Source: Bacillota bacterium
GTDB lineage: Bacteria > Bacillota > Syntrophomonadia > Syntrophomonadales > Syntrophomonadaceae
NCBI GenBank assembly: GCA_017861475.1
Contig: JAGFXV010000097.1
Coordinates: 1-6,243 of the forward strand
Length of the DNA: 6,243 nucleotides
Reading direction: 5' to 3'
Positions 1 through 5,707 of this stretch are shown here, in pieces. Below the pieces are notes generated by a model. It had not been told where the DNA came from. It worked only from the letters and a program-made list of their open reading frames with translations, and did not search any database. Each line of letters opens with the position of its first letter. Position 1 is the stretch's first letter. The translations under genes and the position numbers were made by a program.

Positions 1-310
1 CACCGATGATCTTTCCTTCATATTCAATTGGTATGCGGGATACGATGTGCCCTTTACCTAAAAGCTCCCATCGATCAGCAATAAGCGGCCGGCCTGTTTG
101 TATAACTTCCATTAACCTGGTGGTCGGGAATACCTCAAGTACGTTCTTGCCAATTATTTCTTCCCGCTTTACTTCCAGTTCATTGGCATAATACTCACTG
201 AAAAGCATGATCTGACCACTCGCATCAATGATGATGGCACCTTCAAAGCCGGCAAATATTGTTTCCAATACTTTCCATATATTTTTATCCAAATTAGCCA
301 GTCCCGTCAA
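1..310 (-). CDS. PAS-domain regulator, N-terminal fragment (probable sigma-54 enhancer-binding protein)
   Basis: The gene runs off the left edge, leaving 103 codons. Residues about 12-103 form a PAS sensor domain: a helix (IWKVLETIFAGFEGAIIIDA), then LFSEYYANELEVKREEIIGK, then NVLEVFPTTRLMEVIQTGRP and HIVSRIPIEYEGKIIG. The combination of 'IIGKNVLEVFPTTRL', 'TGRP' and 'RIPI..EGKIIG' is typical, from family knowledge, of the PAS domain at the front of sigma-54-interacting AAA+ regulators (BkdR/RocR-like). The AAA+ and DNA-binding domains are not in the window, so that class is inferred; a PAS histidine kinase is the main alternative. The start is TTG at 310-308, because there is no in-frame ATG before residue 35, an in-frame stop lies about 45 nt upstream, and a G-rich Shine-Dalgarno sits 8 nt away. 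It lies downstream of and co-oriented with the two CoA-transferases, and is therefore the candidate regulator of the sigma-54 promoter at 3322-3337. Confidence 0.8.
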   Translation of the reverse strand, partial: MTGLANLDKNIWKVLETIFAGFEGAIIIDASGQIMLFSEYYANELEVKREEIIGKNVLEVFPTTRLMEVIQTGRPLIADRWELLGKGHIVSRIPIEYEGKIIG

Positions 311-318
311 GAGTCTTA

Positions 319-325
319 CCCCCCT
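319..325 (-). promoter_or_regulatory. Shine-Dalgarno for the TTG start of the PAS regulator
   Basis: On the minus strand AGGGGGG ends 8 nt before the TTG at 310. It is the only good ribosome binding site near the start of the PAS frame, and it decides the unusual TTG start. The nearby ATG in AAATGG further upstream is in another frame. Confidence 0.6.
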
Positions 326-381
326 GCCCTTCGGATAAAACCATTTATCAGAAGATCATCCCGAATTTAATCGGAATTCAA

Positions 382-414
382 ATTGCCATATACTAATTAC
401 TAGTATATGGCAAT
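382..414. repeat. Perfect 14-bp inverted repeat between CoA-transferase and PAS regulator
   Basis: The arms ATTGCCATATACTA (382-395) and TAGTATATGGCAAT (401-414) are exact reverse complements around the 5-nt spacer ATTAC. It lies about 70 bp past the end of the second CoA-transferase and about 70 bp before the regulator start. As RNA it would form a strong hairpin and could end or attenuate transcription of the CoA-transferase operon. However, the minus-strand tail (TTGAATTCC) is only weakly T-rich, so a classical terminator is not certain. As DNA, the perfect symmetry would also suit an operator for a dimeric regulator, for instance autoregulation of the PAS gene. Confidence 0.75.
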
Positions 415-483
415 CTTGGATAGTAAGCACTCAAATTTTTTTTGGTTTATTTAGAAATAACTCTCTGGACACTCAGTGAACTA

Positions 484-1854
484 TTAAAAAGAAATTCGAT
501 TGGTTCGCGACCAAATTTTCATTTCCTTGGCTGCTTTTATCAATTCATCACGAAAATCAGGATGAGCGATATTGATCAATGATTCTGCTCTTCCCCATAT
601 GGAACGGGCTTTCATATTTACTTTTCCATATTCCGTCACAACATAATGAACCTGGGTACGCGGAACGGTTACGATACCCCCTGGAGTAAGCAACGGTTTT
701 ACCCGGGATTGTAAATTGCCTTCTTTGTCTTTATACGTCGAAGAAAAAGCCAAAAAACTTTTCCCTCCCTTGGAATGAAAAGCCCCAACAACAAAATCAA
801 GCTGACCGCCAGTACCAGAGATTTGTCTGATTCCTGATGATTCAGAACATACCTGAGTAAAGAGATCGATTTCCAGAATATTATTGATCGATACGACGTT
901 ATCATTTCTGGCTACGTCTTCAGGACTGTTGGTTGTATAAACAGCCGATGAAGCACACTGGGGATTATCATCTAAAAAGTCATATGTGTCTTTGGTGCCA
1001 AGAGAGAAAGAAAAGGTACTTTTATTTATATCACGTGCCTTTCTGGCGTTGGTTACCCGGCCGGTTTCATACATTCTCACCATCGAATCACAGAACATCT
1101 CACTTTGAATACCAAGGTCCCTGAGGTCAGAATCTGCAATCATATTGCCGATTAAATTTGGAAGTGCGCCGATTCCTAATTGGATACAGGAACCATCCAC
1201 AATTTCTTCGACGATATATTCGGCAATTTTGCGTTCCTCAGGAGTCGCTGCCGGCGACGGAGGGGTAGCAAAAATTGGTACATTGGATCCTTCTATTATG
1301 TAGTCGATTTCACTGATATGCACATATTCATCACTTCCACCGAGGCAGCGGGGCATATTTTCATTTACTTCAACGATTGCTACCTTGCATTTAAGAGCCA
1401 TGCCCCGATTATGGGAATTTCCAAGTCCAAAATTAAAACATCCCGCTTTATCCATGGGGGCTACCTGCGCACACCAAACGTCCGGCCAGCAATCTGCAAA
1501 ATCATCGTTATAGGCCATCATGGTTGCCTCATGGTAATTAAAAGGACAATGACAGGCCAGGCCAAAATCTCCAGCCGCGCGATCAATAGCGGTAAAATAC
1601 CAGCTGAAATATTGAAAAGTTTTCTGCTCCGTATCGTTTTTAATTACTTCCGGAACCGGTAAAACCGTCCCGGTTCCCCGAACGCTTACATTAGAAAGAC
1701 CATCACCGGCTCTTTTGGATAAAGCAACATCAAAGTCAACTGGCTTAGTGGCGAACATACCGTAATCGACAACATAATTTGATTGAACCAGTTGGGCCGC
1801 TTTTTCAGGTGTGATAAGTTTCGCTTTGTACTCATCCAGATAAGTTTTTCTCAT
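484..1854 (-). CDS. Butyryl-CoA:acetate CoA-transferase-like protein (acetyl-CoA hydrolase/transferase family)
   Basis: This 456-residue cytoplasmic enzyme should move CoA between an acyl-CoA and a free acid such as acetate. The full length fits the family. Visible landmarks are [20 protein letters not shown] (29-48), [16 protein letters not shown] (128-143), [15 protein letters not shown] (159-173), the CoA-loop sequence [14 protein letters not shown] (223-236), SEMFCDSM (251-258) with the likely catalytic glutamate E252, [12 protein letters not shown] (347-358) and [30 protein letters not shown] (405-434). Recalled butyryl-CoA:acetate CoA-transferases (But) of Clostridia share these blocks, including 'VAPMD..G.FNFG' and '[13 protein letters not shown]'. 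The substrate is inferred and could be another short acyl-CoA. The start ATG has TAGGAGGA 6 nt upstream. It follows the first CoA-transferase after 76 bp and is probably its operon partner. It ends in TAA followed directly by an in-frame TAG. Confidence 0.9.
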   Translation of the reverse strand: MRKTYLDEYKAKLITPEKAAQLVQSNYVVDYGMFATKPVDFDVALSKRAGDGLSNVSVRGTGTVLPVPEVIKNDTEQKTFQYFSWYFTAIDRAAGDFGLACHCPFNYHEATMMAYNDDFADCWPDVWCAQVAPMDKAGCFNFGLGNSHNRGMALKCKVAIVEVNENMPRCLGGSDEYVHISEIDYIIEGSNVPIFATPPSPAATPEERKIAEYIVEEIVDGSCIQLGIGALPNLIGNMIADSDLRDLGIQSEMFCDSMVRMYETGRVTNARKARDINKSTFSFSLGTKDTYDFLDDNPQCASSAVYTTNSPEDVARNDNVVSINNILEIDLFTQVCSESSGIRQISGTGGQLDFVVGAFHSKGGKSFLAFSSTYKDKEGNLQSRVKPLLTPGGIVTVPRTQVHYVVTEYGKVNMKARSIWGRAESLINIAHPDFRDELIKAAKEMKIWSRTNRISF

Positions 1855-1894
1855 AGTCTTCCTCCTATCTTTCCCCTATCAATGATTTAAGTAT

Positions 1895-1911
1895 CTGTTT
1901 AAATTGAACAG
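1895..1911. repeat. Near-perfect 17-nt palindrome between the two CoA-transferase genes
   Basis: CTGTTTAAATTGAACAG pairs with itself at every position except one T-G wobble and the central base. It lies in the 76-bp gap between the two CoA-transferases, before the second gene's ribosome binding site. It could be a small mRNA hairpin affecting processing or relative expression, or chance in AT-rich spacer. There is no T-run, so it is not a terminator. Confidence 0.4.
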
Positions 1912-1930
1912 GTGTAATCGGAGTAGCCTA

Positions 1931-3235
1931 TTACAGCCACCCATGTTGCTTGGCATTGAAGGTAAGCTCTTCGCGGAAATCTGGGTGAGCGATATTGATT
2001 AGATTCTCGACTCTCCAGGAGATGGCTCTATTCCGCAAATTGACCGCTCCATATTCGGTAACCACCCATTGCACATCATTGCGAGAGGTGGAGATAGTTG
2101 TCCCCTGAGGAAACATATCGAGGATACGGGAATGGACTTTCCCATCTTTATCTGTACGAGTGGAAGGCAAGGCAATAATACTCTTGCCGTTTTTGGCCAT
2201 TTGGGATCCTAAAACGAAGTTCATCTGTCCGCCGGTAGCACTATATTGATAAGTGCCGATCGATTCCGCAGCTACCTGACCGGTCAGATCAACCATCAAA
2301 GCATTATTTACCGAAACCATGTTGTCATTCTGGCGAATAATACCAGGATCATTTACATTTTCTATTTCAAAACCCAAAAACGTTTCATTGTGATCCATGA
2401 ATTCCCAGAGTTCTTTCGTTCCCACACAAAACGTATAGGGTACTATGCCACGCAGAATGGATTTTTTACTGCCGTTGGCAGCACCGCATTTGATCAATTC
2501 CATAACTGAGTTGGATACAACTTCAGTATGAAAGCCCAAATCATTCTTATTTTTCAGAAAATGGCCAATGCAATTGGCCAGTCCGCCCAATCCCAACTGT
2601 ATGGTTGAGCCGTCCGGAATCATATCTGCAACAATCATGGCTATTTGTCTTTCAATCGGCGTGATGGGAATTTCAGGTATTTCAAACAACGGGGCATTAT
2701 TTTCAATAATCGCGTGACATTGAGAAACATGGACCTGGAAAACATCGCTGCACAACCAAGGGGTATTCTCATTGACTTCAACGATTAAATTTTCTGCCCG
2801 GTCGGCCAATCTTTTGGTACACAATCCGCCAAAGCAGGAACGATTCATAAATCCATTTTCATCGGGCGGGGTAACTACAGCCGCTACCTTGTTGATTTTG
2901 GTCTCGTCCAACCACCGCCCCAAGCTGCCCAAGTGATTGGGGACAAAATCAACGGTGCCAAAACTCATGCAATAACGTTCAGCCGGCCCGATAAATACTG
3001 TTTCAACTCGAAAACTATCCTTGTATTCGGGCTTCATATAATCATGAAAAGCCAAGGCAAATCCTTGGCATAACACTACATTCCTCAATTCCTCTGACCT
3101 TTTGGCCAATGCGGCTGAAAATGCGGGAGGTATTCCGGTCCCTCCCTGCATGGCAATCCGATCATTGTCTTTGATAAGCTTGGCTGCCTCTTCCGGAGTT
3201 TTAAGCCTCCGTTTGTATTCCTCTCTCCAATCCAT
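1931..3235 (-). CDS. 4-hydroxybutyrate CoA-transferase-like protein (acetyl-CoA hydrolase/transferase family)
   Basis: This 434-residue cytoplasmic enzyme has the two-domain architecture and length of AbfT-type CoA-transferases, which exchange CoA between acetyl-CoA and another carboxylic acid. Landmarks are GGTGIPPAFSAALAKR (31-46), VVTPPDENGFMNRS (120-133), LIVEVNENTPW (150-160), the CoA-loop IQLGLGGLANCIG (212-224), FHTEVVSNSVMELI (235-248) with the probable catalytic glutamate E238 (the number known for Clostridium aminobutyricum AbfT), ATGGQMNFVLGS (333-344), and [35 protein letters not shown] (390-424). The usual 'PMD..GYFNFG' block reads 'PPDENGFMNRS', and 'GGQ.DF' reads GGQMNF, so its acyl substrate may differ from the neighbouring paralogue. 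Substrate cannot be fixed from sequence. The ATG start has AAGGGGGA 7 nt upstream. It is the first gene after the sigma-54 promoter and leads a likely two-gene operon. Confidence 0.9.
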   Translation of the reverse strand: MDWREEYKRRLKTPEEAAKLIKDNDRIAMQGGTGIPPAFSAALAKRSEELRNVVLCQGFALAFHDYMKPEYKDSFRVETVFIGPAERYCMSFGTVDFVPNHLGSLGRWLDETKINKVAAVVTPPDENGFMNRSCFGGLCTKRLADRAENLIVEVNENTPWLCSDVFQVHVSQCHAIIENNAPLFEIPEIPITPIERQIAMIVADMIPDGSTIQLGLGGLANCIGHFLKNKNDLGFHTEVVSNSVMELIKCGAANGSKKSILRGIVPYTFCVGTKELWEFMDHNETFLGFEIENVNDPGIIRQNDNMVSVNNALMVDLTGQVAAESIGTYQYSATGGQMNFVLGSQMAKNGKSIIALPSTRTDKDGKVHSRILDMFPQGTTISTSRNDVQWVVTEYGAVNLRNRAISWRVENLINIAHPDFREELTFNAKQHGWL

Positions 3236-3321
3236 TTATTGTCCCCCTTTGTATTTTGTAATAGCCAAATATTTGCTTGCTGTGTAGAATATAAAGAACA
3301 CTGCGATTTACATATGGCTTT

Positions 3322-3337
3322 TGCAAAATACATACCA
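3322..3337 (-). promoter_or_regulatory. Sigma-54 (RpoN) type -24/-12 promoter for the CoA-transferase operon
   Basis: The minus strand reads TGGTATGTATTTTGCA. Against the consensus TGGCACG-N4-TTGCW it matches 10 of the 12 defined positions, with only two C-to-T changes. The invariant GG and GC are separated by exactly 10 bp, as sigma-54 requires. Transcription would start near 3311, giving a leader of about 75 nt before the ATG at 3235. No convincing sigma-70 type -35/-10 pair was seen in the same stretch. Such promoters need an AAA+ activator, which fits the PAS regulator gene downstream. Confidence 0.75.
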
Positions 3338-3408
3338 GCATTACTACCTTATGAACATGGCATTTAAAAGCCTTTTAAGATATGTATGAATCTTTGTAAT
3401 TTTATGAA

Positions 3409-3444
3409 TGTTGCGAATTTTATATAGCCTGTTGCGTGTTTTAT
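3409..3444. repeat. 15-nt direct repeat with 21-bp period, candidate enhancer (UAS) sites
   Basis: TGTTGCGAATTTTAT (3409-3423) and TGTTGCGTGTTTTAT (3430-3444) agree at 13 of 15 positions and are 21 bp apart, close to two helical turns, so both copies face the same side of the DNA. They lie roughly 100 and 120 bp upstream of the predicted start of the sigma-54 promoter. This is the normal position for enhancer-binding protein sites. The second copy runs directly into a weak dyad, GCAAATACATTCGC (3445-3458). Confidence 0.55.
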
Positions 3445-3483
3445 GCAAATACATTCGCTCTTTATCTATGTTTGCTATTGTTT

Positions 3484-3518
3484 GTAGTAATATTTATACA
3501 TGTGTTGATAATTACTAC
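3484..3518. repeat. 8-bp inverted repeat upstream of the sigma-54 promoter
   Basis: GTAGTAAT (3484-3491) and ATTACTAC (3511-3518) are exact reverse complements around 19 nt. The same 8-mer ATTACTAC occurs again at 3340-3347, a few bases from the -24 element. Three copies in one control region may mark a second protein-binding site, but short repeats of this length arise easily in AT-rich DNA. Confidence 0.35.
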
Positions 3519-3573
3519 GCTTTTATTGTTGGTCGTTTCCTTTATTTTTCAGGCAAACAATTCTTAACAAGTC

Positions 3574-3622
3574 AAAATCCGCCCGGTCCTAACACATTCA
3601 GTTTTAGTACCAAGCGGATTTT
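3574..3622. repeat. Long imperfect hairpin, possibly a plus-strand or two-way terminator
   Basis: The outer arms AAAATCCGC (3574-3582) and GCGGATTTT (3614-3622) pair perfectly. Inside them GGT/ACC and CTAA/TTAG also pair, interrupted by a 2x2 internal loop and one mismatch, around an 11-nt loop. On the plus strand the hairpin is followed by ATTTTAT, which is terminator-like. On the minus strand the tail is TTTTGACTTG, which is weaker. It sits behind the strong rplL terminator, so it may insulate the CoA-transferase control region from ribosomal transcription. No plus-strand gene needing a terminator is visible. Confidence 0.5.
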
Positions 3623-3666
3623 ATTTTATGAGTTAAATTAATTGATTATTTAGGCCAAATGCCCAT

Positions 3667-3695
3667 AAAAAAAGAGCCCTGCAAAGAGCTCTTTT
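3667..3695 (-). terminator. Intrinsic terminator of the rplJ-rplL operon
   Basis: On the minus strand AAAAGAGCTC pairs with GGGCTCTTTT (10 bp including one G-T) around the loop TTTGCA. The run of seven T residues (3667-3673) overlaps the end of the second arm. It lies 12 nt past the rplL stop codon and is a strong factor-independent terminator. It therefore closes the ribosomal operon before any downstream gene. Confidence 0.9.
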
Positions 3696-3707
3696 AGTTG
3701 GCAATTG

Positions 3708-4082
3708 TTATTTAATTTCTATGCCAGCGCCGGCTTCTTCAAGTTTGGCTTTGATATCATTGGCTTCTTCTTTATTGACTTTCTCTTTAACCGGTTTGGG
3801 AGCAGCATCAACCAGGTCTTTGGCTTCCTTAAGACCGAGACCGGTGATTTCTCTGACTACCTTGATTACATTGATTTTCTTGTCGCCAACTGATGCCAGG
3901 ATAACATCAAACTCAGTCTGCTCTTCTTCAACAGCGGCAGCAGCAGCAGCCGGAGCAGCAGCAACAGCTACGGGAGCAGCGGCACTTACACCAAATTCTT
4001 CTTCCAGAGCTTTAACCAGTTCGGACAATTCCAGAACGGTCAGACCTTTTACAATATCAATAACTTCTTGAACTTTACTCAT
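3708..4082 (-). CDS. rplL: 50S ribosomal protein L7/L12
   Basis: The 124-residue stalk protein binds L10 as dimers and recruits translation factors (EF-Tu, EF-G, IF2, RF3) to the ribosome. The N-terminal dimerisation domain covers about 1-31 (ending [10 protein letters not shown]). The alanine-rich flexible hinge covers about 32-51. The globular C-terminal domain covers about 55-124 and carries the conserved factor-binding segment [23 protein letters not shown] (78-100). Length is normal for the family. The ATG start has a perfect AAGGAGGA (4091-4098) 8 nt upstream, fitting the high expression needed for several L7/L12 copies per ribosome. It follows rplJ by 85 bp; that gap includes a small GCCC/GGGC dyad at 4116-4132 of unknown use. 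A strong terminator follows, and rpoB is not next. Confidence 0.97.
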   Translation of the reverse strand: MSKVQEVIDIVKGLTVLELSELVKALEEEFGVSAAAPVAVAAAPAAAAAAVEEEQTEFDVILASVGDKKINVIKVVREITGLGLKEAKDLVDAAPKPVKEKVNKEEANDIKAKLEEAGAGIEIK

Positions 4083-4167
4083 TTTAAATATCCTCCTTAA
4101 ATTTTAAATAATTTAGCCCTAGTCCCTCGGGCGCAAGTATCTGTAAATTTTGATGGTTTTCTCATCA

Positions 4168-4689
4168 CTAACTGGCTTTTTGTTCCCGTATCTGATCCAG
4201 CGCCCGAGCCAAACCTGTAATGTTGGCATTCAGTACACGTACGAATGATGTGATCGGGGCCTGCATGGTTCCCAGCACGGTAGCCACCAAAACTTCACGT
4301 GAAGGCAGATCGGCCAGATTTTTAATTTTTTCCGGCGTAATCACTTGTCCTTCCAGAAGTCCCATTTTAATTTCAAGGTTCTTGTGGGTTTTGGCAAATT
4401 CAAACAAAACCTTGGCCGGAGTGACCGGATCATTATGACTTATTATGGCTGCATTTGGTCCGCTGATCAAGTCGGCCATATCGCCATTGCCTAATTCTTT
4501 AAGCGCAAAACGCAGCATGGTGTTTTTCAAAACTTTGACTTCGACCCCGGGAACACGCAATTTGTTTCTCAGTTCTGTCATTTCATCTACTTTTAAACCG
4601 CGATAATCAGTAAAGACGATCAGCATTGATTTTTCCAGGTGTTGTTTGATCTCTTCAACAATCAGTTGTTTTTCTTCGATTTTGGGCAT
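4168..4689 (-). CDS. rplJ: 50S ribosomal protein L10
   Basis: The 173-residue protein forms the base of the ribosomal stalk. Its N-terminal domain binds 23S rRNA together with L11, and its C-terminal helix carries the L7/L12 dimers. Family features are the N-terminal EEIKQHLEKS, FTDYRGLKVDEMTELRNKLR (26-45), VLKNTMLRFAL (53-63), ISGPNAAIIS (75-84), LPSREVLVATVLG (128-140) and the C-terminal helix LARALDQIREQ (160-170). The start is ATG at 4689. Another ATG four bases upstream is in the wrong frame. The G-rich Shine-Dalgarno AAGGGGGTGA lies at 4696-4705. The 214-bp gap upstream contains an L10-type leader with an attenuator, through which the L10-L7/L12 complex probably represses its own synthesis. 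Confidence 0.97.
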   Translation of the reverse strand: MPKIEEKQLIVEEIKQHLEKSMLIVFTDYRGLKVDEMTELRNKLRVPGVEVKVLKNTMLRFALKELGNGDMADLISGPNAAIISHNDPVTPAKVLFEFAKTHKNLEIKMGLLEGQVITPEKIKNLADLPSREVLVATVLGTMQAPITSFVRVLNANITGLARALDQIREQKAS

Positions 4690-4748
4690 TCATTTTCACC
4701 CCCTTATGATTATTTTAAATACCCATTTTGTCATGGTCAGAGAAATTG

Positions 4749-4778
4749 AAAAACCTCTGCAAATAGGCTTGCAGAGGT
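4749..4778 (-). terminator. Attenuator terminator within the L10 leader
   Basis: On the minus strand ACCTCTGCAA pairs perfectly with TTGCAGAGGT over 10 bp around the loop GCCTAT, followed by a T run (4749-4753). It lies upstream of rplJ rather than behind a gene, with 59 nt to the rplJ start. This is typical of regulated attenuation. Confidence 0.85.
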
Positions 4779-4880
4779 CATTAACGTTCTTGGCAGAACA
4801 TTTAATATTTCACTAACCTCAGCAGGCAAATTGAAACATTTTTTAAGGCTTGCGCCACCAGCTATCTACAGTTATCAATT
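4749..4880 (-). ncRNA. L10 ribosomal protein leader (autoregulatory mRNA leader of rplJ-rplL)
   Basis: The gap between rplA and rplJ has the layout of the known L10 leader family. On the minus strand these come in order: TAGATAGCTGGTGGCGCAAG (a likely part of the L10 binding site), then CTGCTGAGGT (4816-4825), then the attenuator hairpin at 4753-4778. CTGCTGAGGT can pair with the first arm of the terminator (8 of 10 positions), forming an antiterminator. Binding of the L10-L7/L12 complex would then be expected to favour termination. The outer boundaries and the detailed fold are inferred, and no covariance model was run. Confidence 0.75.
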
Positions 4881-4903
4881 TTCAATTTTACATTTAAATC
4901 ATT

Positions 4904-5605
4904 CTACTTGTTTGCGGCCATAATTACAAGCGGATTGATTTTTATGCCAGGGCCCATTGTTGAGCAGATGCTTACCGAACGCATATACTGGCCTTTGGCT
5001 GCTGCCGGTTTGGCTTTGATCAACGCCTCGGCAAATGCATTCAGATTTTCCTGAAGTTTTTCGACTTCAAAGGATACCCTGCCAATGGGAGCATGCACGA
5101 TGGAGGTTTTGTCAACCCTGTATTCGATACGGCCGGCTTTTAATTCGTTTATGGTACGTTCGATATCAAAAGTTACCGTTCCTGATTTGGGGTTGGGCAT
5201 CAAACCTCTTGGTCCAAGTATTTTTCCGAGTTTACCAACCACAGCCATCATGTCCGGTGTGGCTACTGCTATATCAAAATCGAACCAGCCGCCCTGGATC
5301 TTTTCAGCCAGTTCCTCCCCACCCACATAATCTGCACCAGCCTGTTCTGCTTCCTTGACTTTTTCACCTTTGGCAAATACCAGTACTTTACGTGTTTTGC
5401 CGGTTCCATTGGGAAGAGATACAGTACCTCTGACCTGCTGGTCAGCATGCCGGGGGTCTACACCCAACTTGATGTGAACCTCAACGGTTTCGTCAAACTT
5501 GGCCGTCGCAATTTCTTTCACCAGATTAAGTGCTTCCTGCGGATCATATAGCTTGCTTTTTTCAATTTTTTTGATTGCATCGGAATAAGCTTTGCTTTTT
5601 TTCAT
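4904..5605 (-). CDS. rplA: 50S ribosomal protein L1
   Basis: The 233-residue protein forms the mobile L1 stalk that helps move deacylated tRNA out of the E site, and it is a translational repressor of its own mRNA in many bacteria. Family marks are [20 protein letters not shown] (37-56), [13 protein letters not shown] (58-70), the insert domain with VLVFAKGEK, the L1 signature around [20 protein letters not shown] (115-134), [11 protein letters not shown] (135-145), and the C-terminal [14 protein letters not shown] (212-225). The length is standard. The ATG start has AAGGAGGA (5613-5620) 7 nt upstream. That binding site directly follows the 3' strand of a hairpin that resembles the L1 site of 23S rRNA, which suggests feedback control of this gene. 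It lies 102 bp after rplK. Confidence 0.97.
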   Translation of the reverse strand: MKKSKAYSDAIKKIEKSKLYDPQEALNLVKEIATAKFDETVEVHIKLGVDPRHADQQVRGTVSLPNGTGKTRKVLVFAKGEKVKEAEQAGADYVGGEELAEKIQGGWFDFDIAVATPDMMAVVGKLGKILGPRGLMPNPKSGTVTFDIERTINELKAGRIEYRVDKTSIVHAPIGRVSFEVEKLQENLNAFAEALIKAKPAAAKGQYMRSVSICSTMGPGIKINPLVIMAANK

Positions 5606-5620
5606 AATTTAATCCTCCTT

Positions 5621-5647
5621 AGTGGTTAGCGGAATTTTCCTCCCACT
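5621..5647 (-). promoter_or_regulatory. Candidate L1-binding hairpin in front of rplA (23S rRNA mimic)
   Basis: On the minus strand AGTGG (5643-5647) pairs with CCACT (5621-5625). Inside, after an asymmetric internal loop (GA on one side, GCTAA on the other), GGA pairs with TCC. The 5' side reads GTGGGAGG and the 3' side ends in ACCAC, as does the L1-binding region of 23S rRNA as recalled (GUGGGAGG...ACCAC). The AAGGAGGA of rplA starts at the very next base, so L1 bound here could block ribosome entry. Regulation by L1 is established in other bacteria; its action at this site is inferred. Confidence 0.5.
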
Positions 5648-5651
5648 TGTT

Positions 5652-5672
5652 TAACAGTATTAAATACTGTTA
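5652..5672. repeat. Perfect 10-bp palindrome in the rplK-rplA gap
   Basis: TAACAGTATT (5652-5661) and AATACTGTTA (5663-5672) are exact reverse complements around one central base. As RNA it gives an 8-bp stem with a 5-nt loop just upstream of the candidate L1 site. Two further small stems (GGCTA/TAGCC and CCGC/GCGG) lie between it and the rplK stop, making the whole 102-nt gap structured. No T-run follows, so it is not a terminator. It may be a spacer hairpin of the L1 leader or an RNA-processing site. Confidence 0.55.
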
Positions 5673-5707
5673 CCGCCTTTGCGGGCTATCTGGTAGCCTG
5701 CTGCGGA

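Larger units (their letters stand above)
3236..3707. other. 472-bp intergenic control region between rplL and the CoA-transferase operon
   Basis: No credible gene is seen here. Reading along the minus strand it holds, in order, the rplL terminator, a long imperfect hairpin (3574-3622), an 8-bp inverted repeat (3484-3518), a phased direct repeat (3409-3444), a sigma-54 type promoter (3322-3337) and an untranslated leader of about 75 nt with a Shine-Dalgarno at 3242-3249. It is visibly more AT-rich than the flanking genes. A 77-codon plus-strand frame (3408-3641) lacks a ribosome binding site and overlaps these elements. Confidence 0.75.

Noticed and set aside
391..406. Sigma-54 promoter for the PAS regulator starting at TGGCA in the palindrome arm
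   Set aside because: The position where TTGC should stand reads ATTC, so the -12 element is missing.
1180..1662. Plus-strand 160-codon frame antisense to the second CoA-transferase
   Set aside because: It lies wholly within a gene with clear family motifs on the other strand, has no ribosome binding site, and gives no recognisable protein.
3280..3300. Sigma-70 type -10 (TATATT) upstream of the first CoA-transferase
   Set aside because: No acceptable -35 lies 16-18 bp upstream, and the -24/-12 element is far closer to its consensus.
3588..3607. Integron attC-like site suggested by CCTAAC...GTTTTAG
   Set aside because: The second box does not fit GTTRRRY, the first lacks the required purine, and there is no cassette gene or integrase.
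3408..3641. Plus-strand 77-codon frame in the intergenic region
   Set aside because: It has no Shine-Dalgarno, its translation is a low-complexity hydrophobic/aromatic mix resembling AT-rich noise, and it overlaps the repeats and hairpin of the control region.
3721..4071. Plus-strand 116-codon frame antisense to rplL
   Set aside because: It is the complement of the alanine-rich L7/L12 sequence, which naturally leaves an open opposite frame.
4689..4693. Alternative ATG at 4693 for rplJ
   Set aside because: It is out of frame with the L10 protein; the ATG at 4689 opens the conserved N-terminus.
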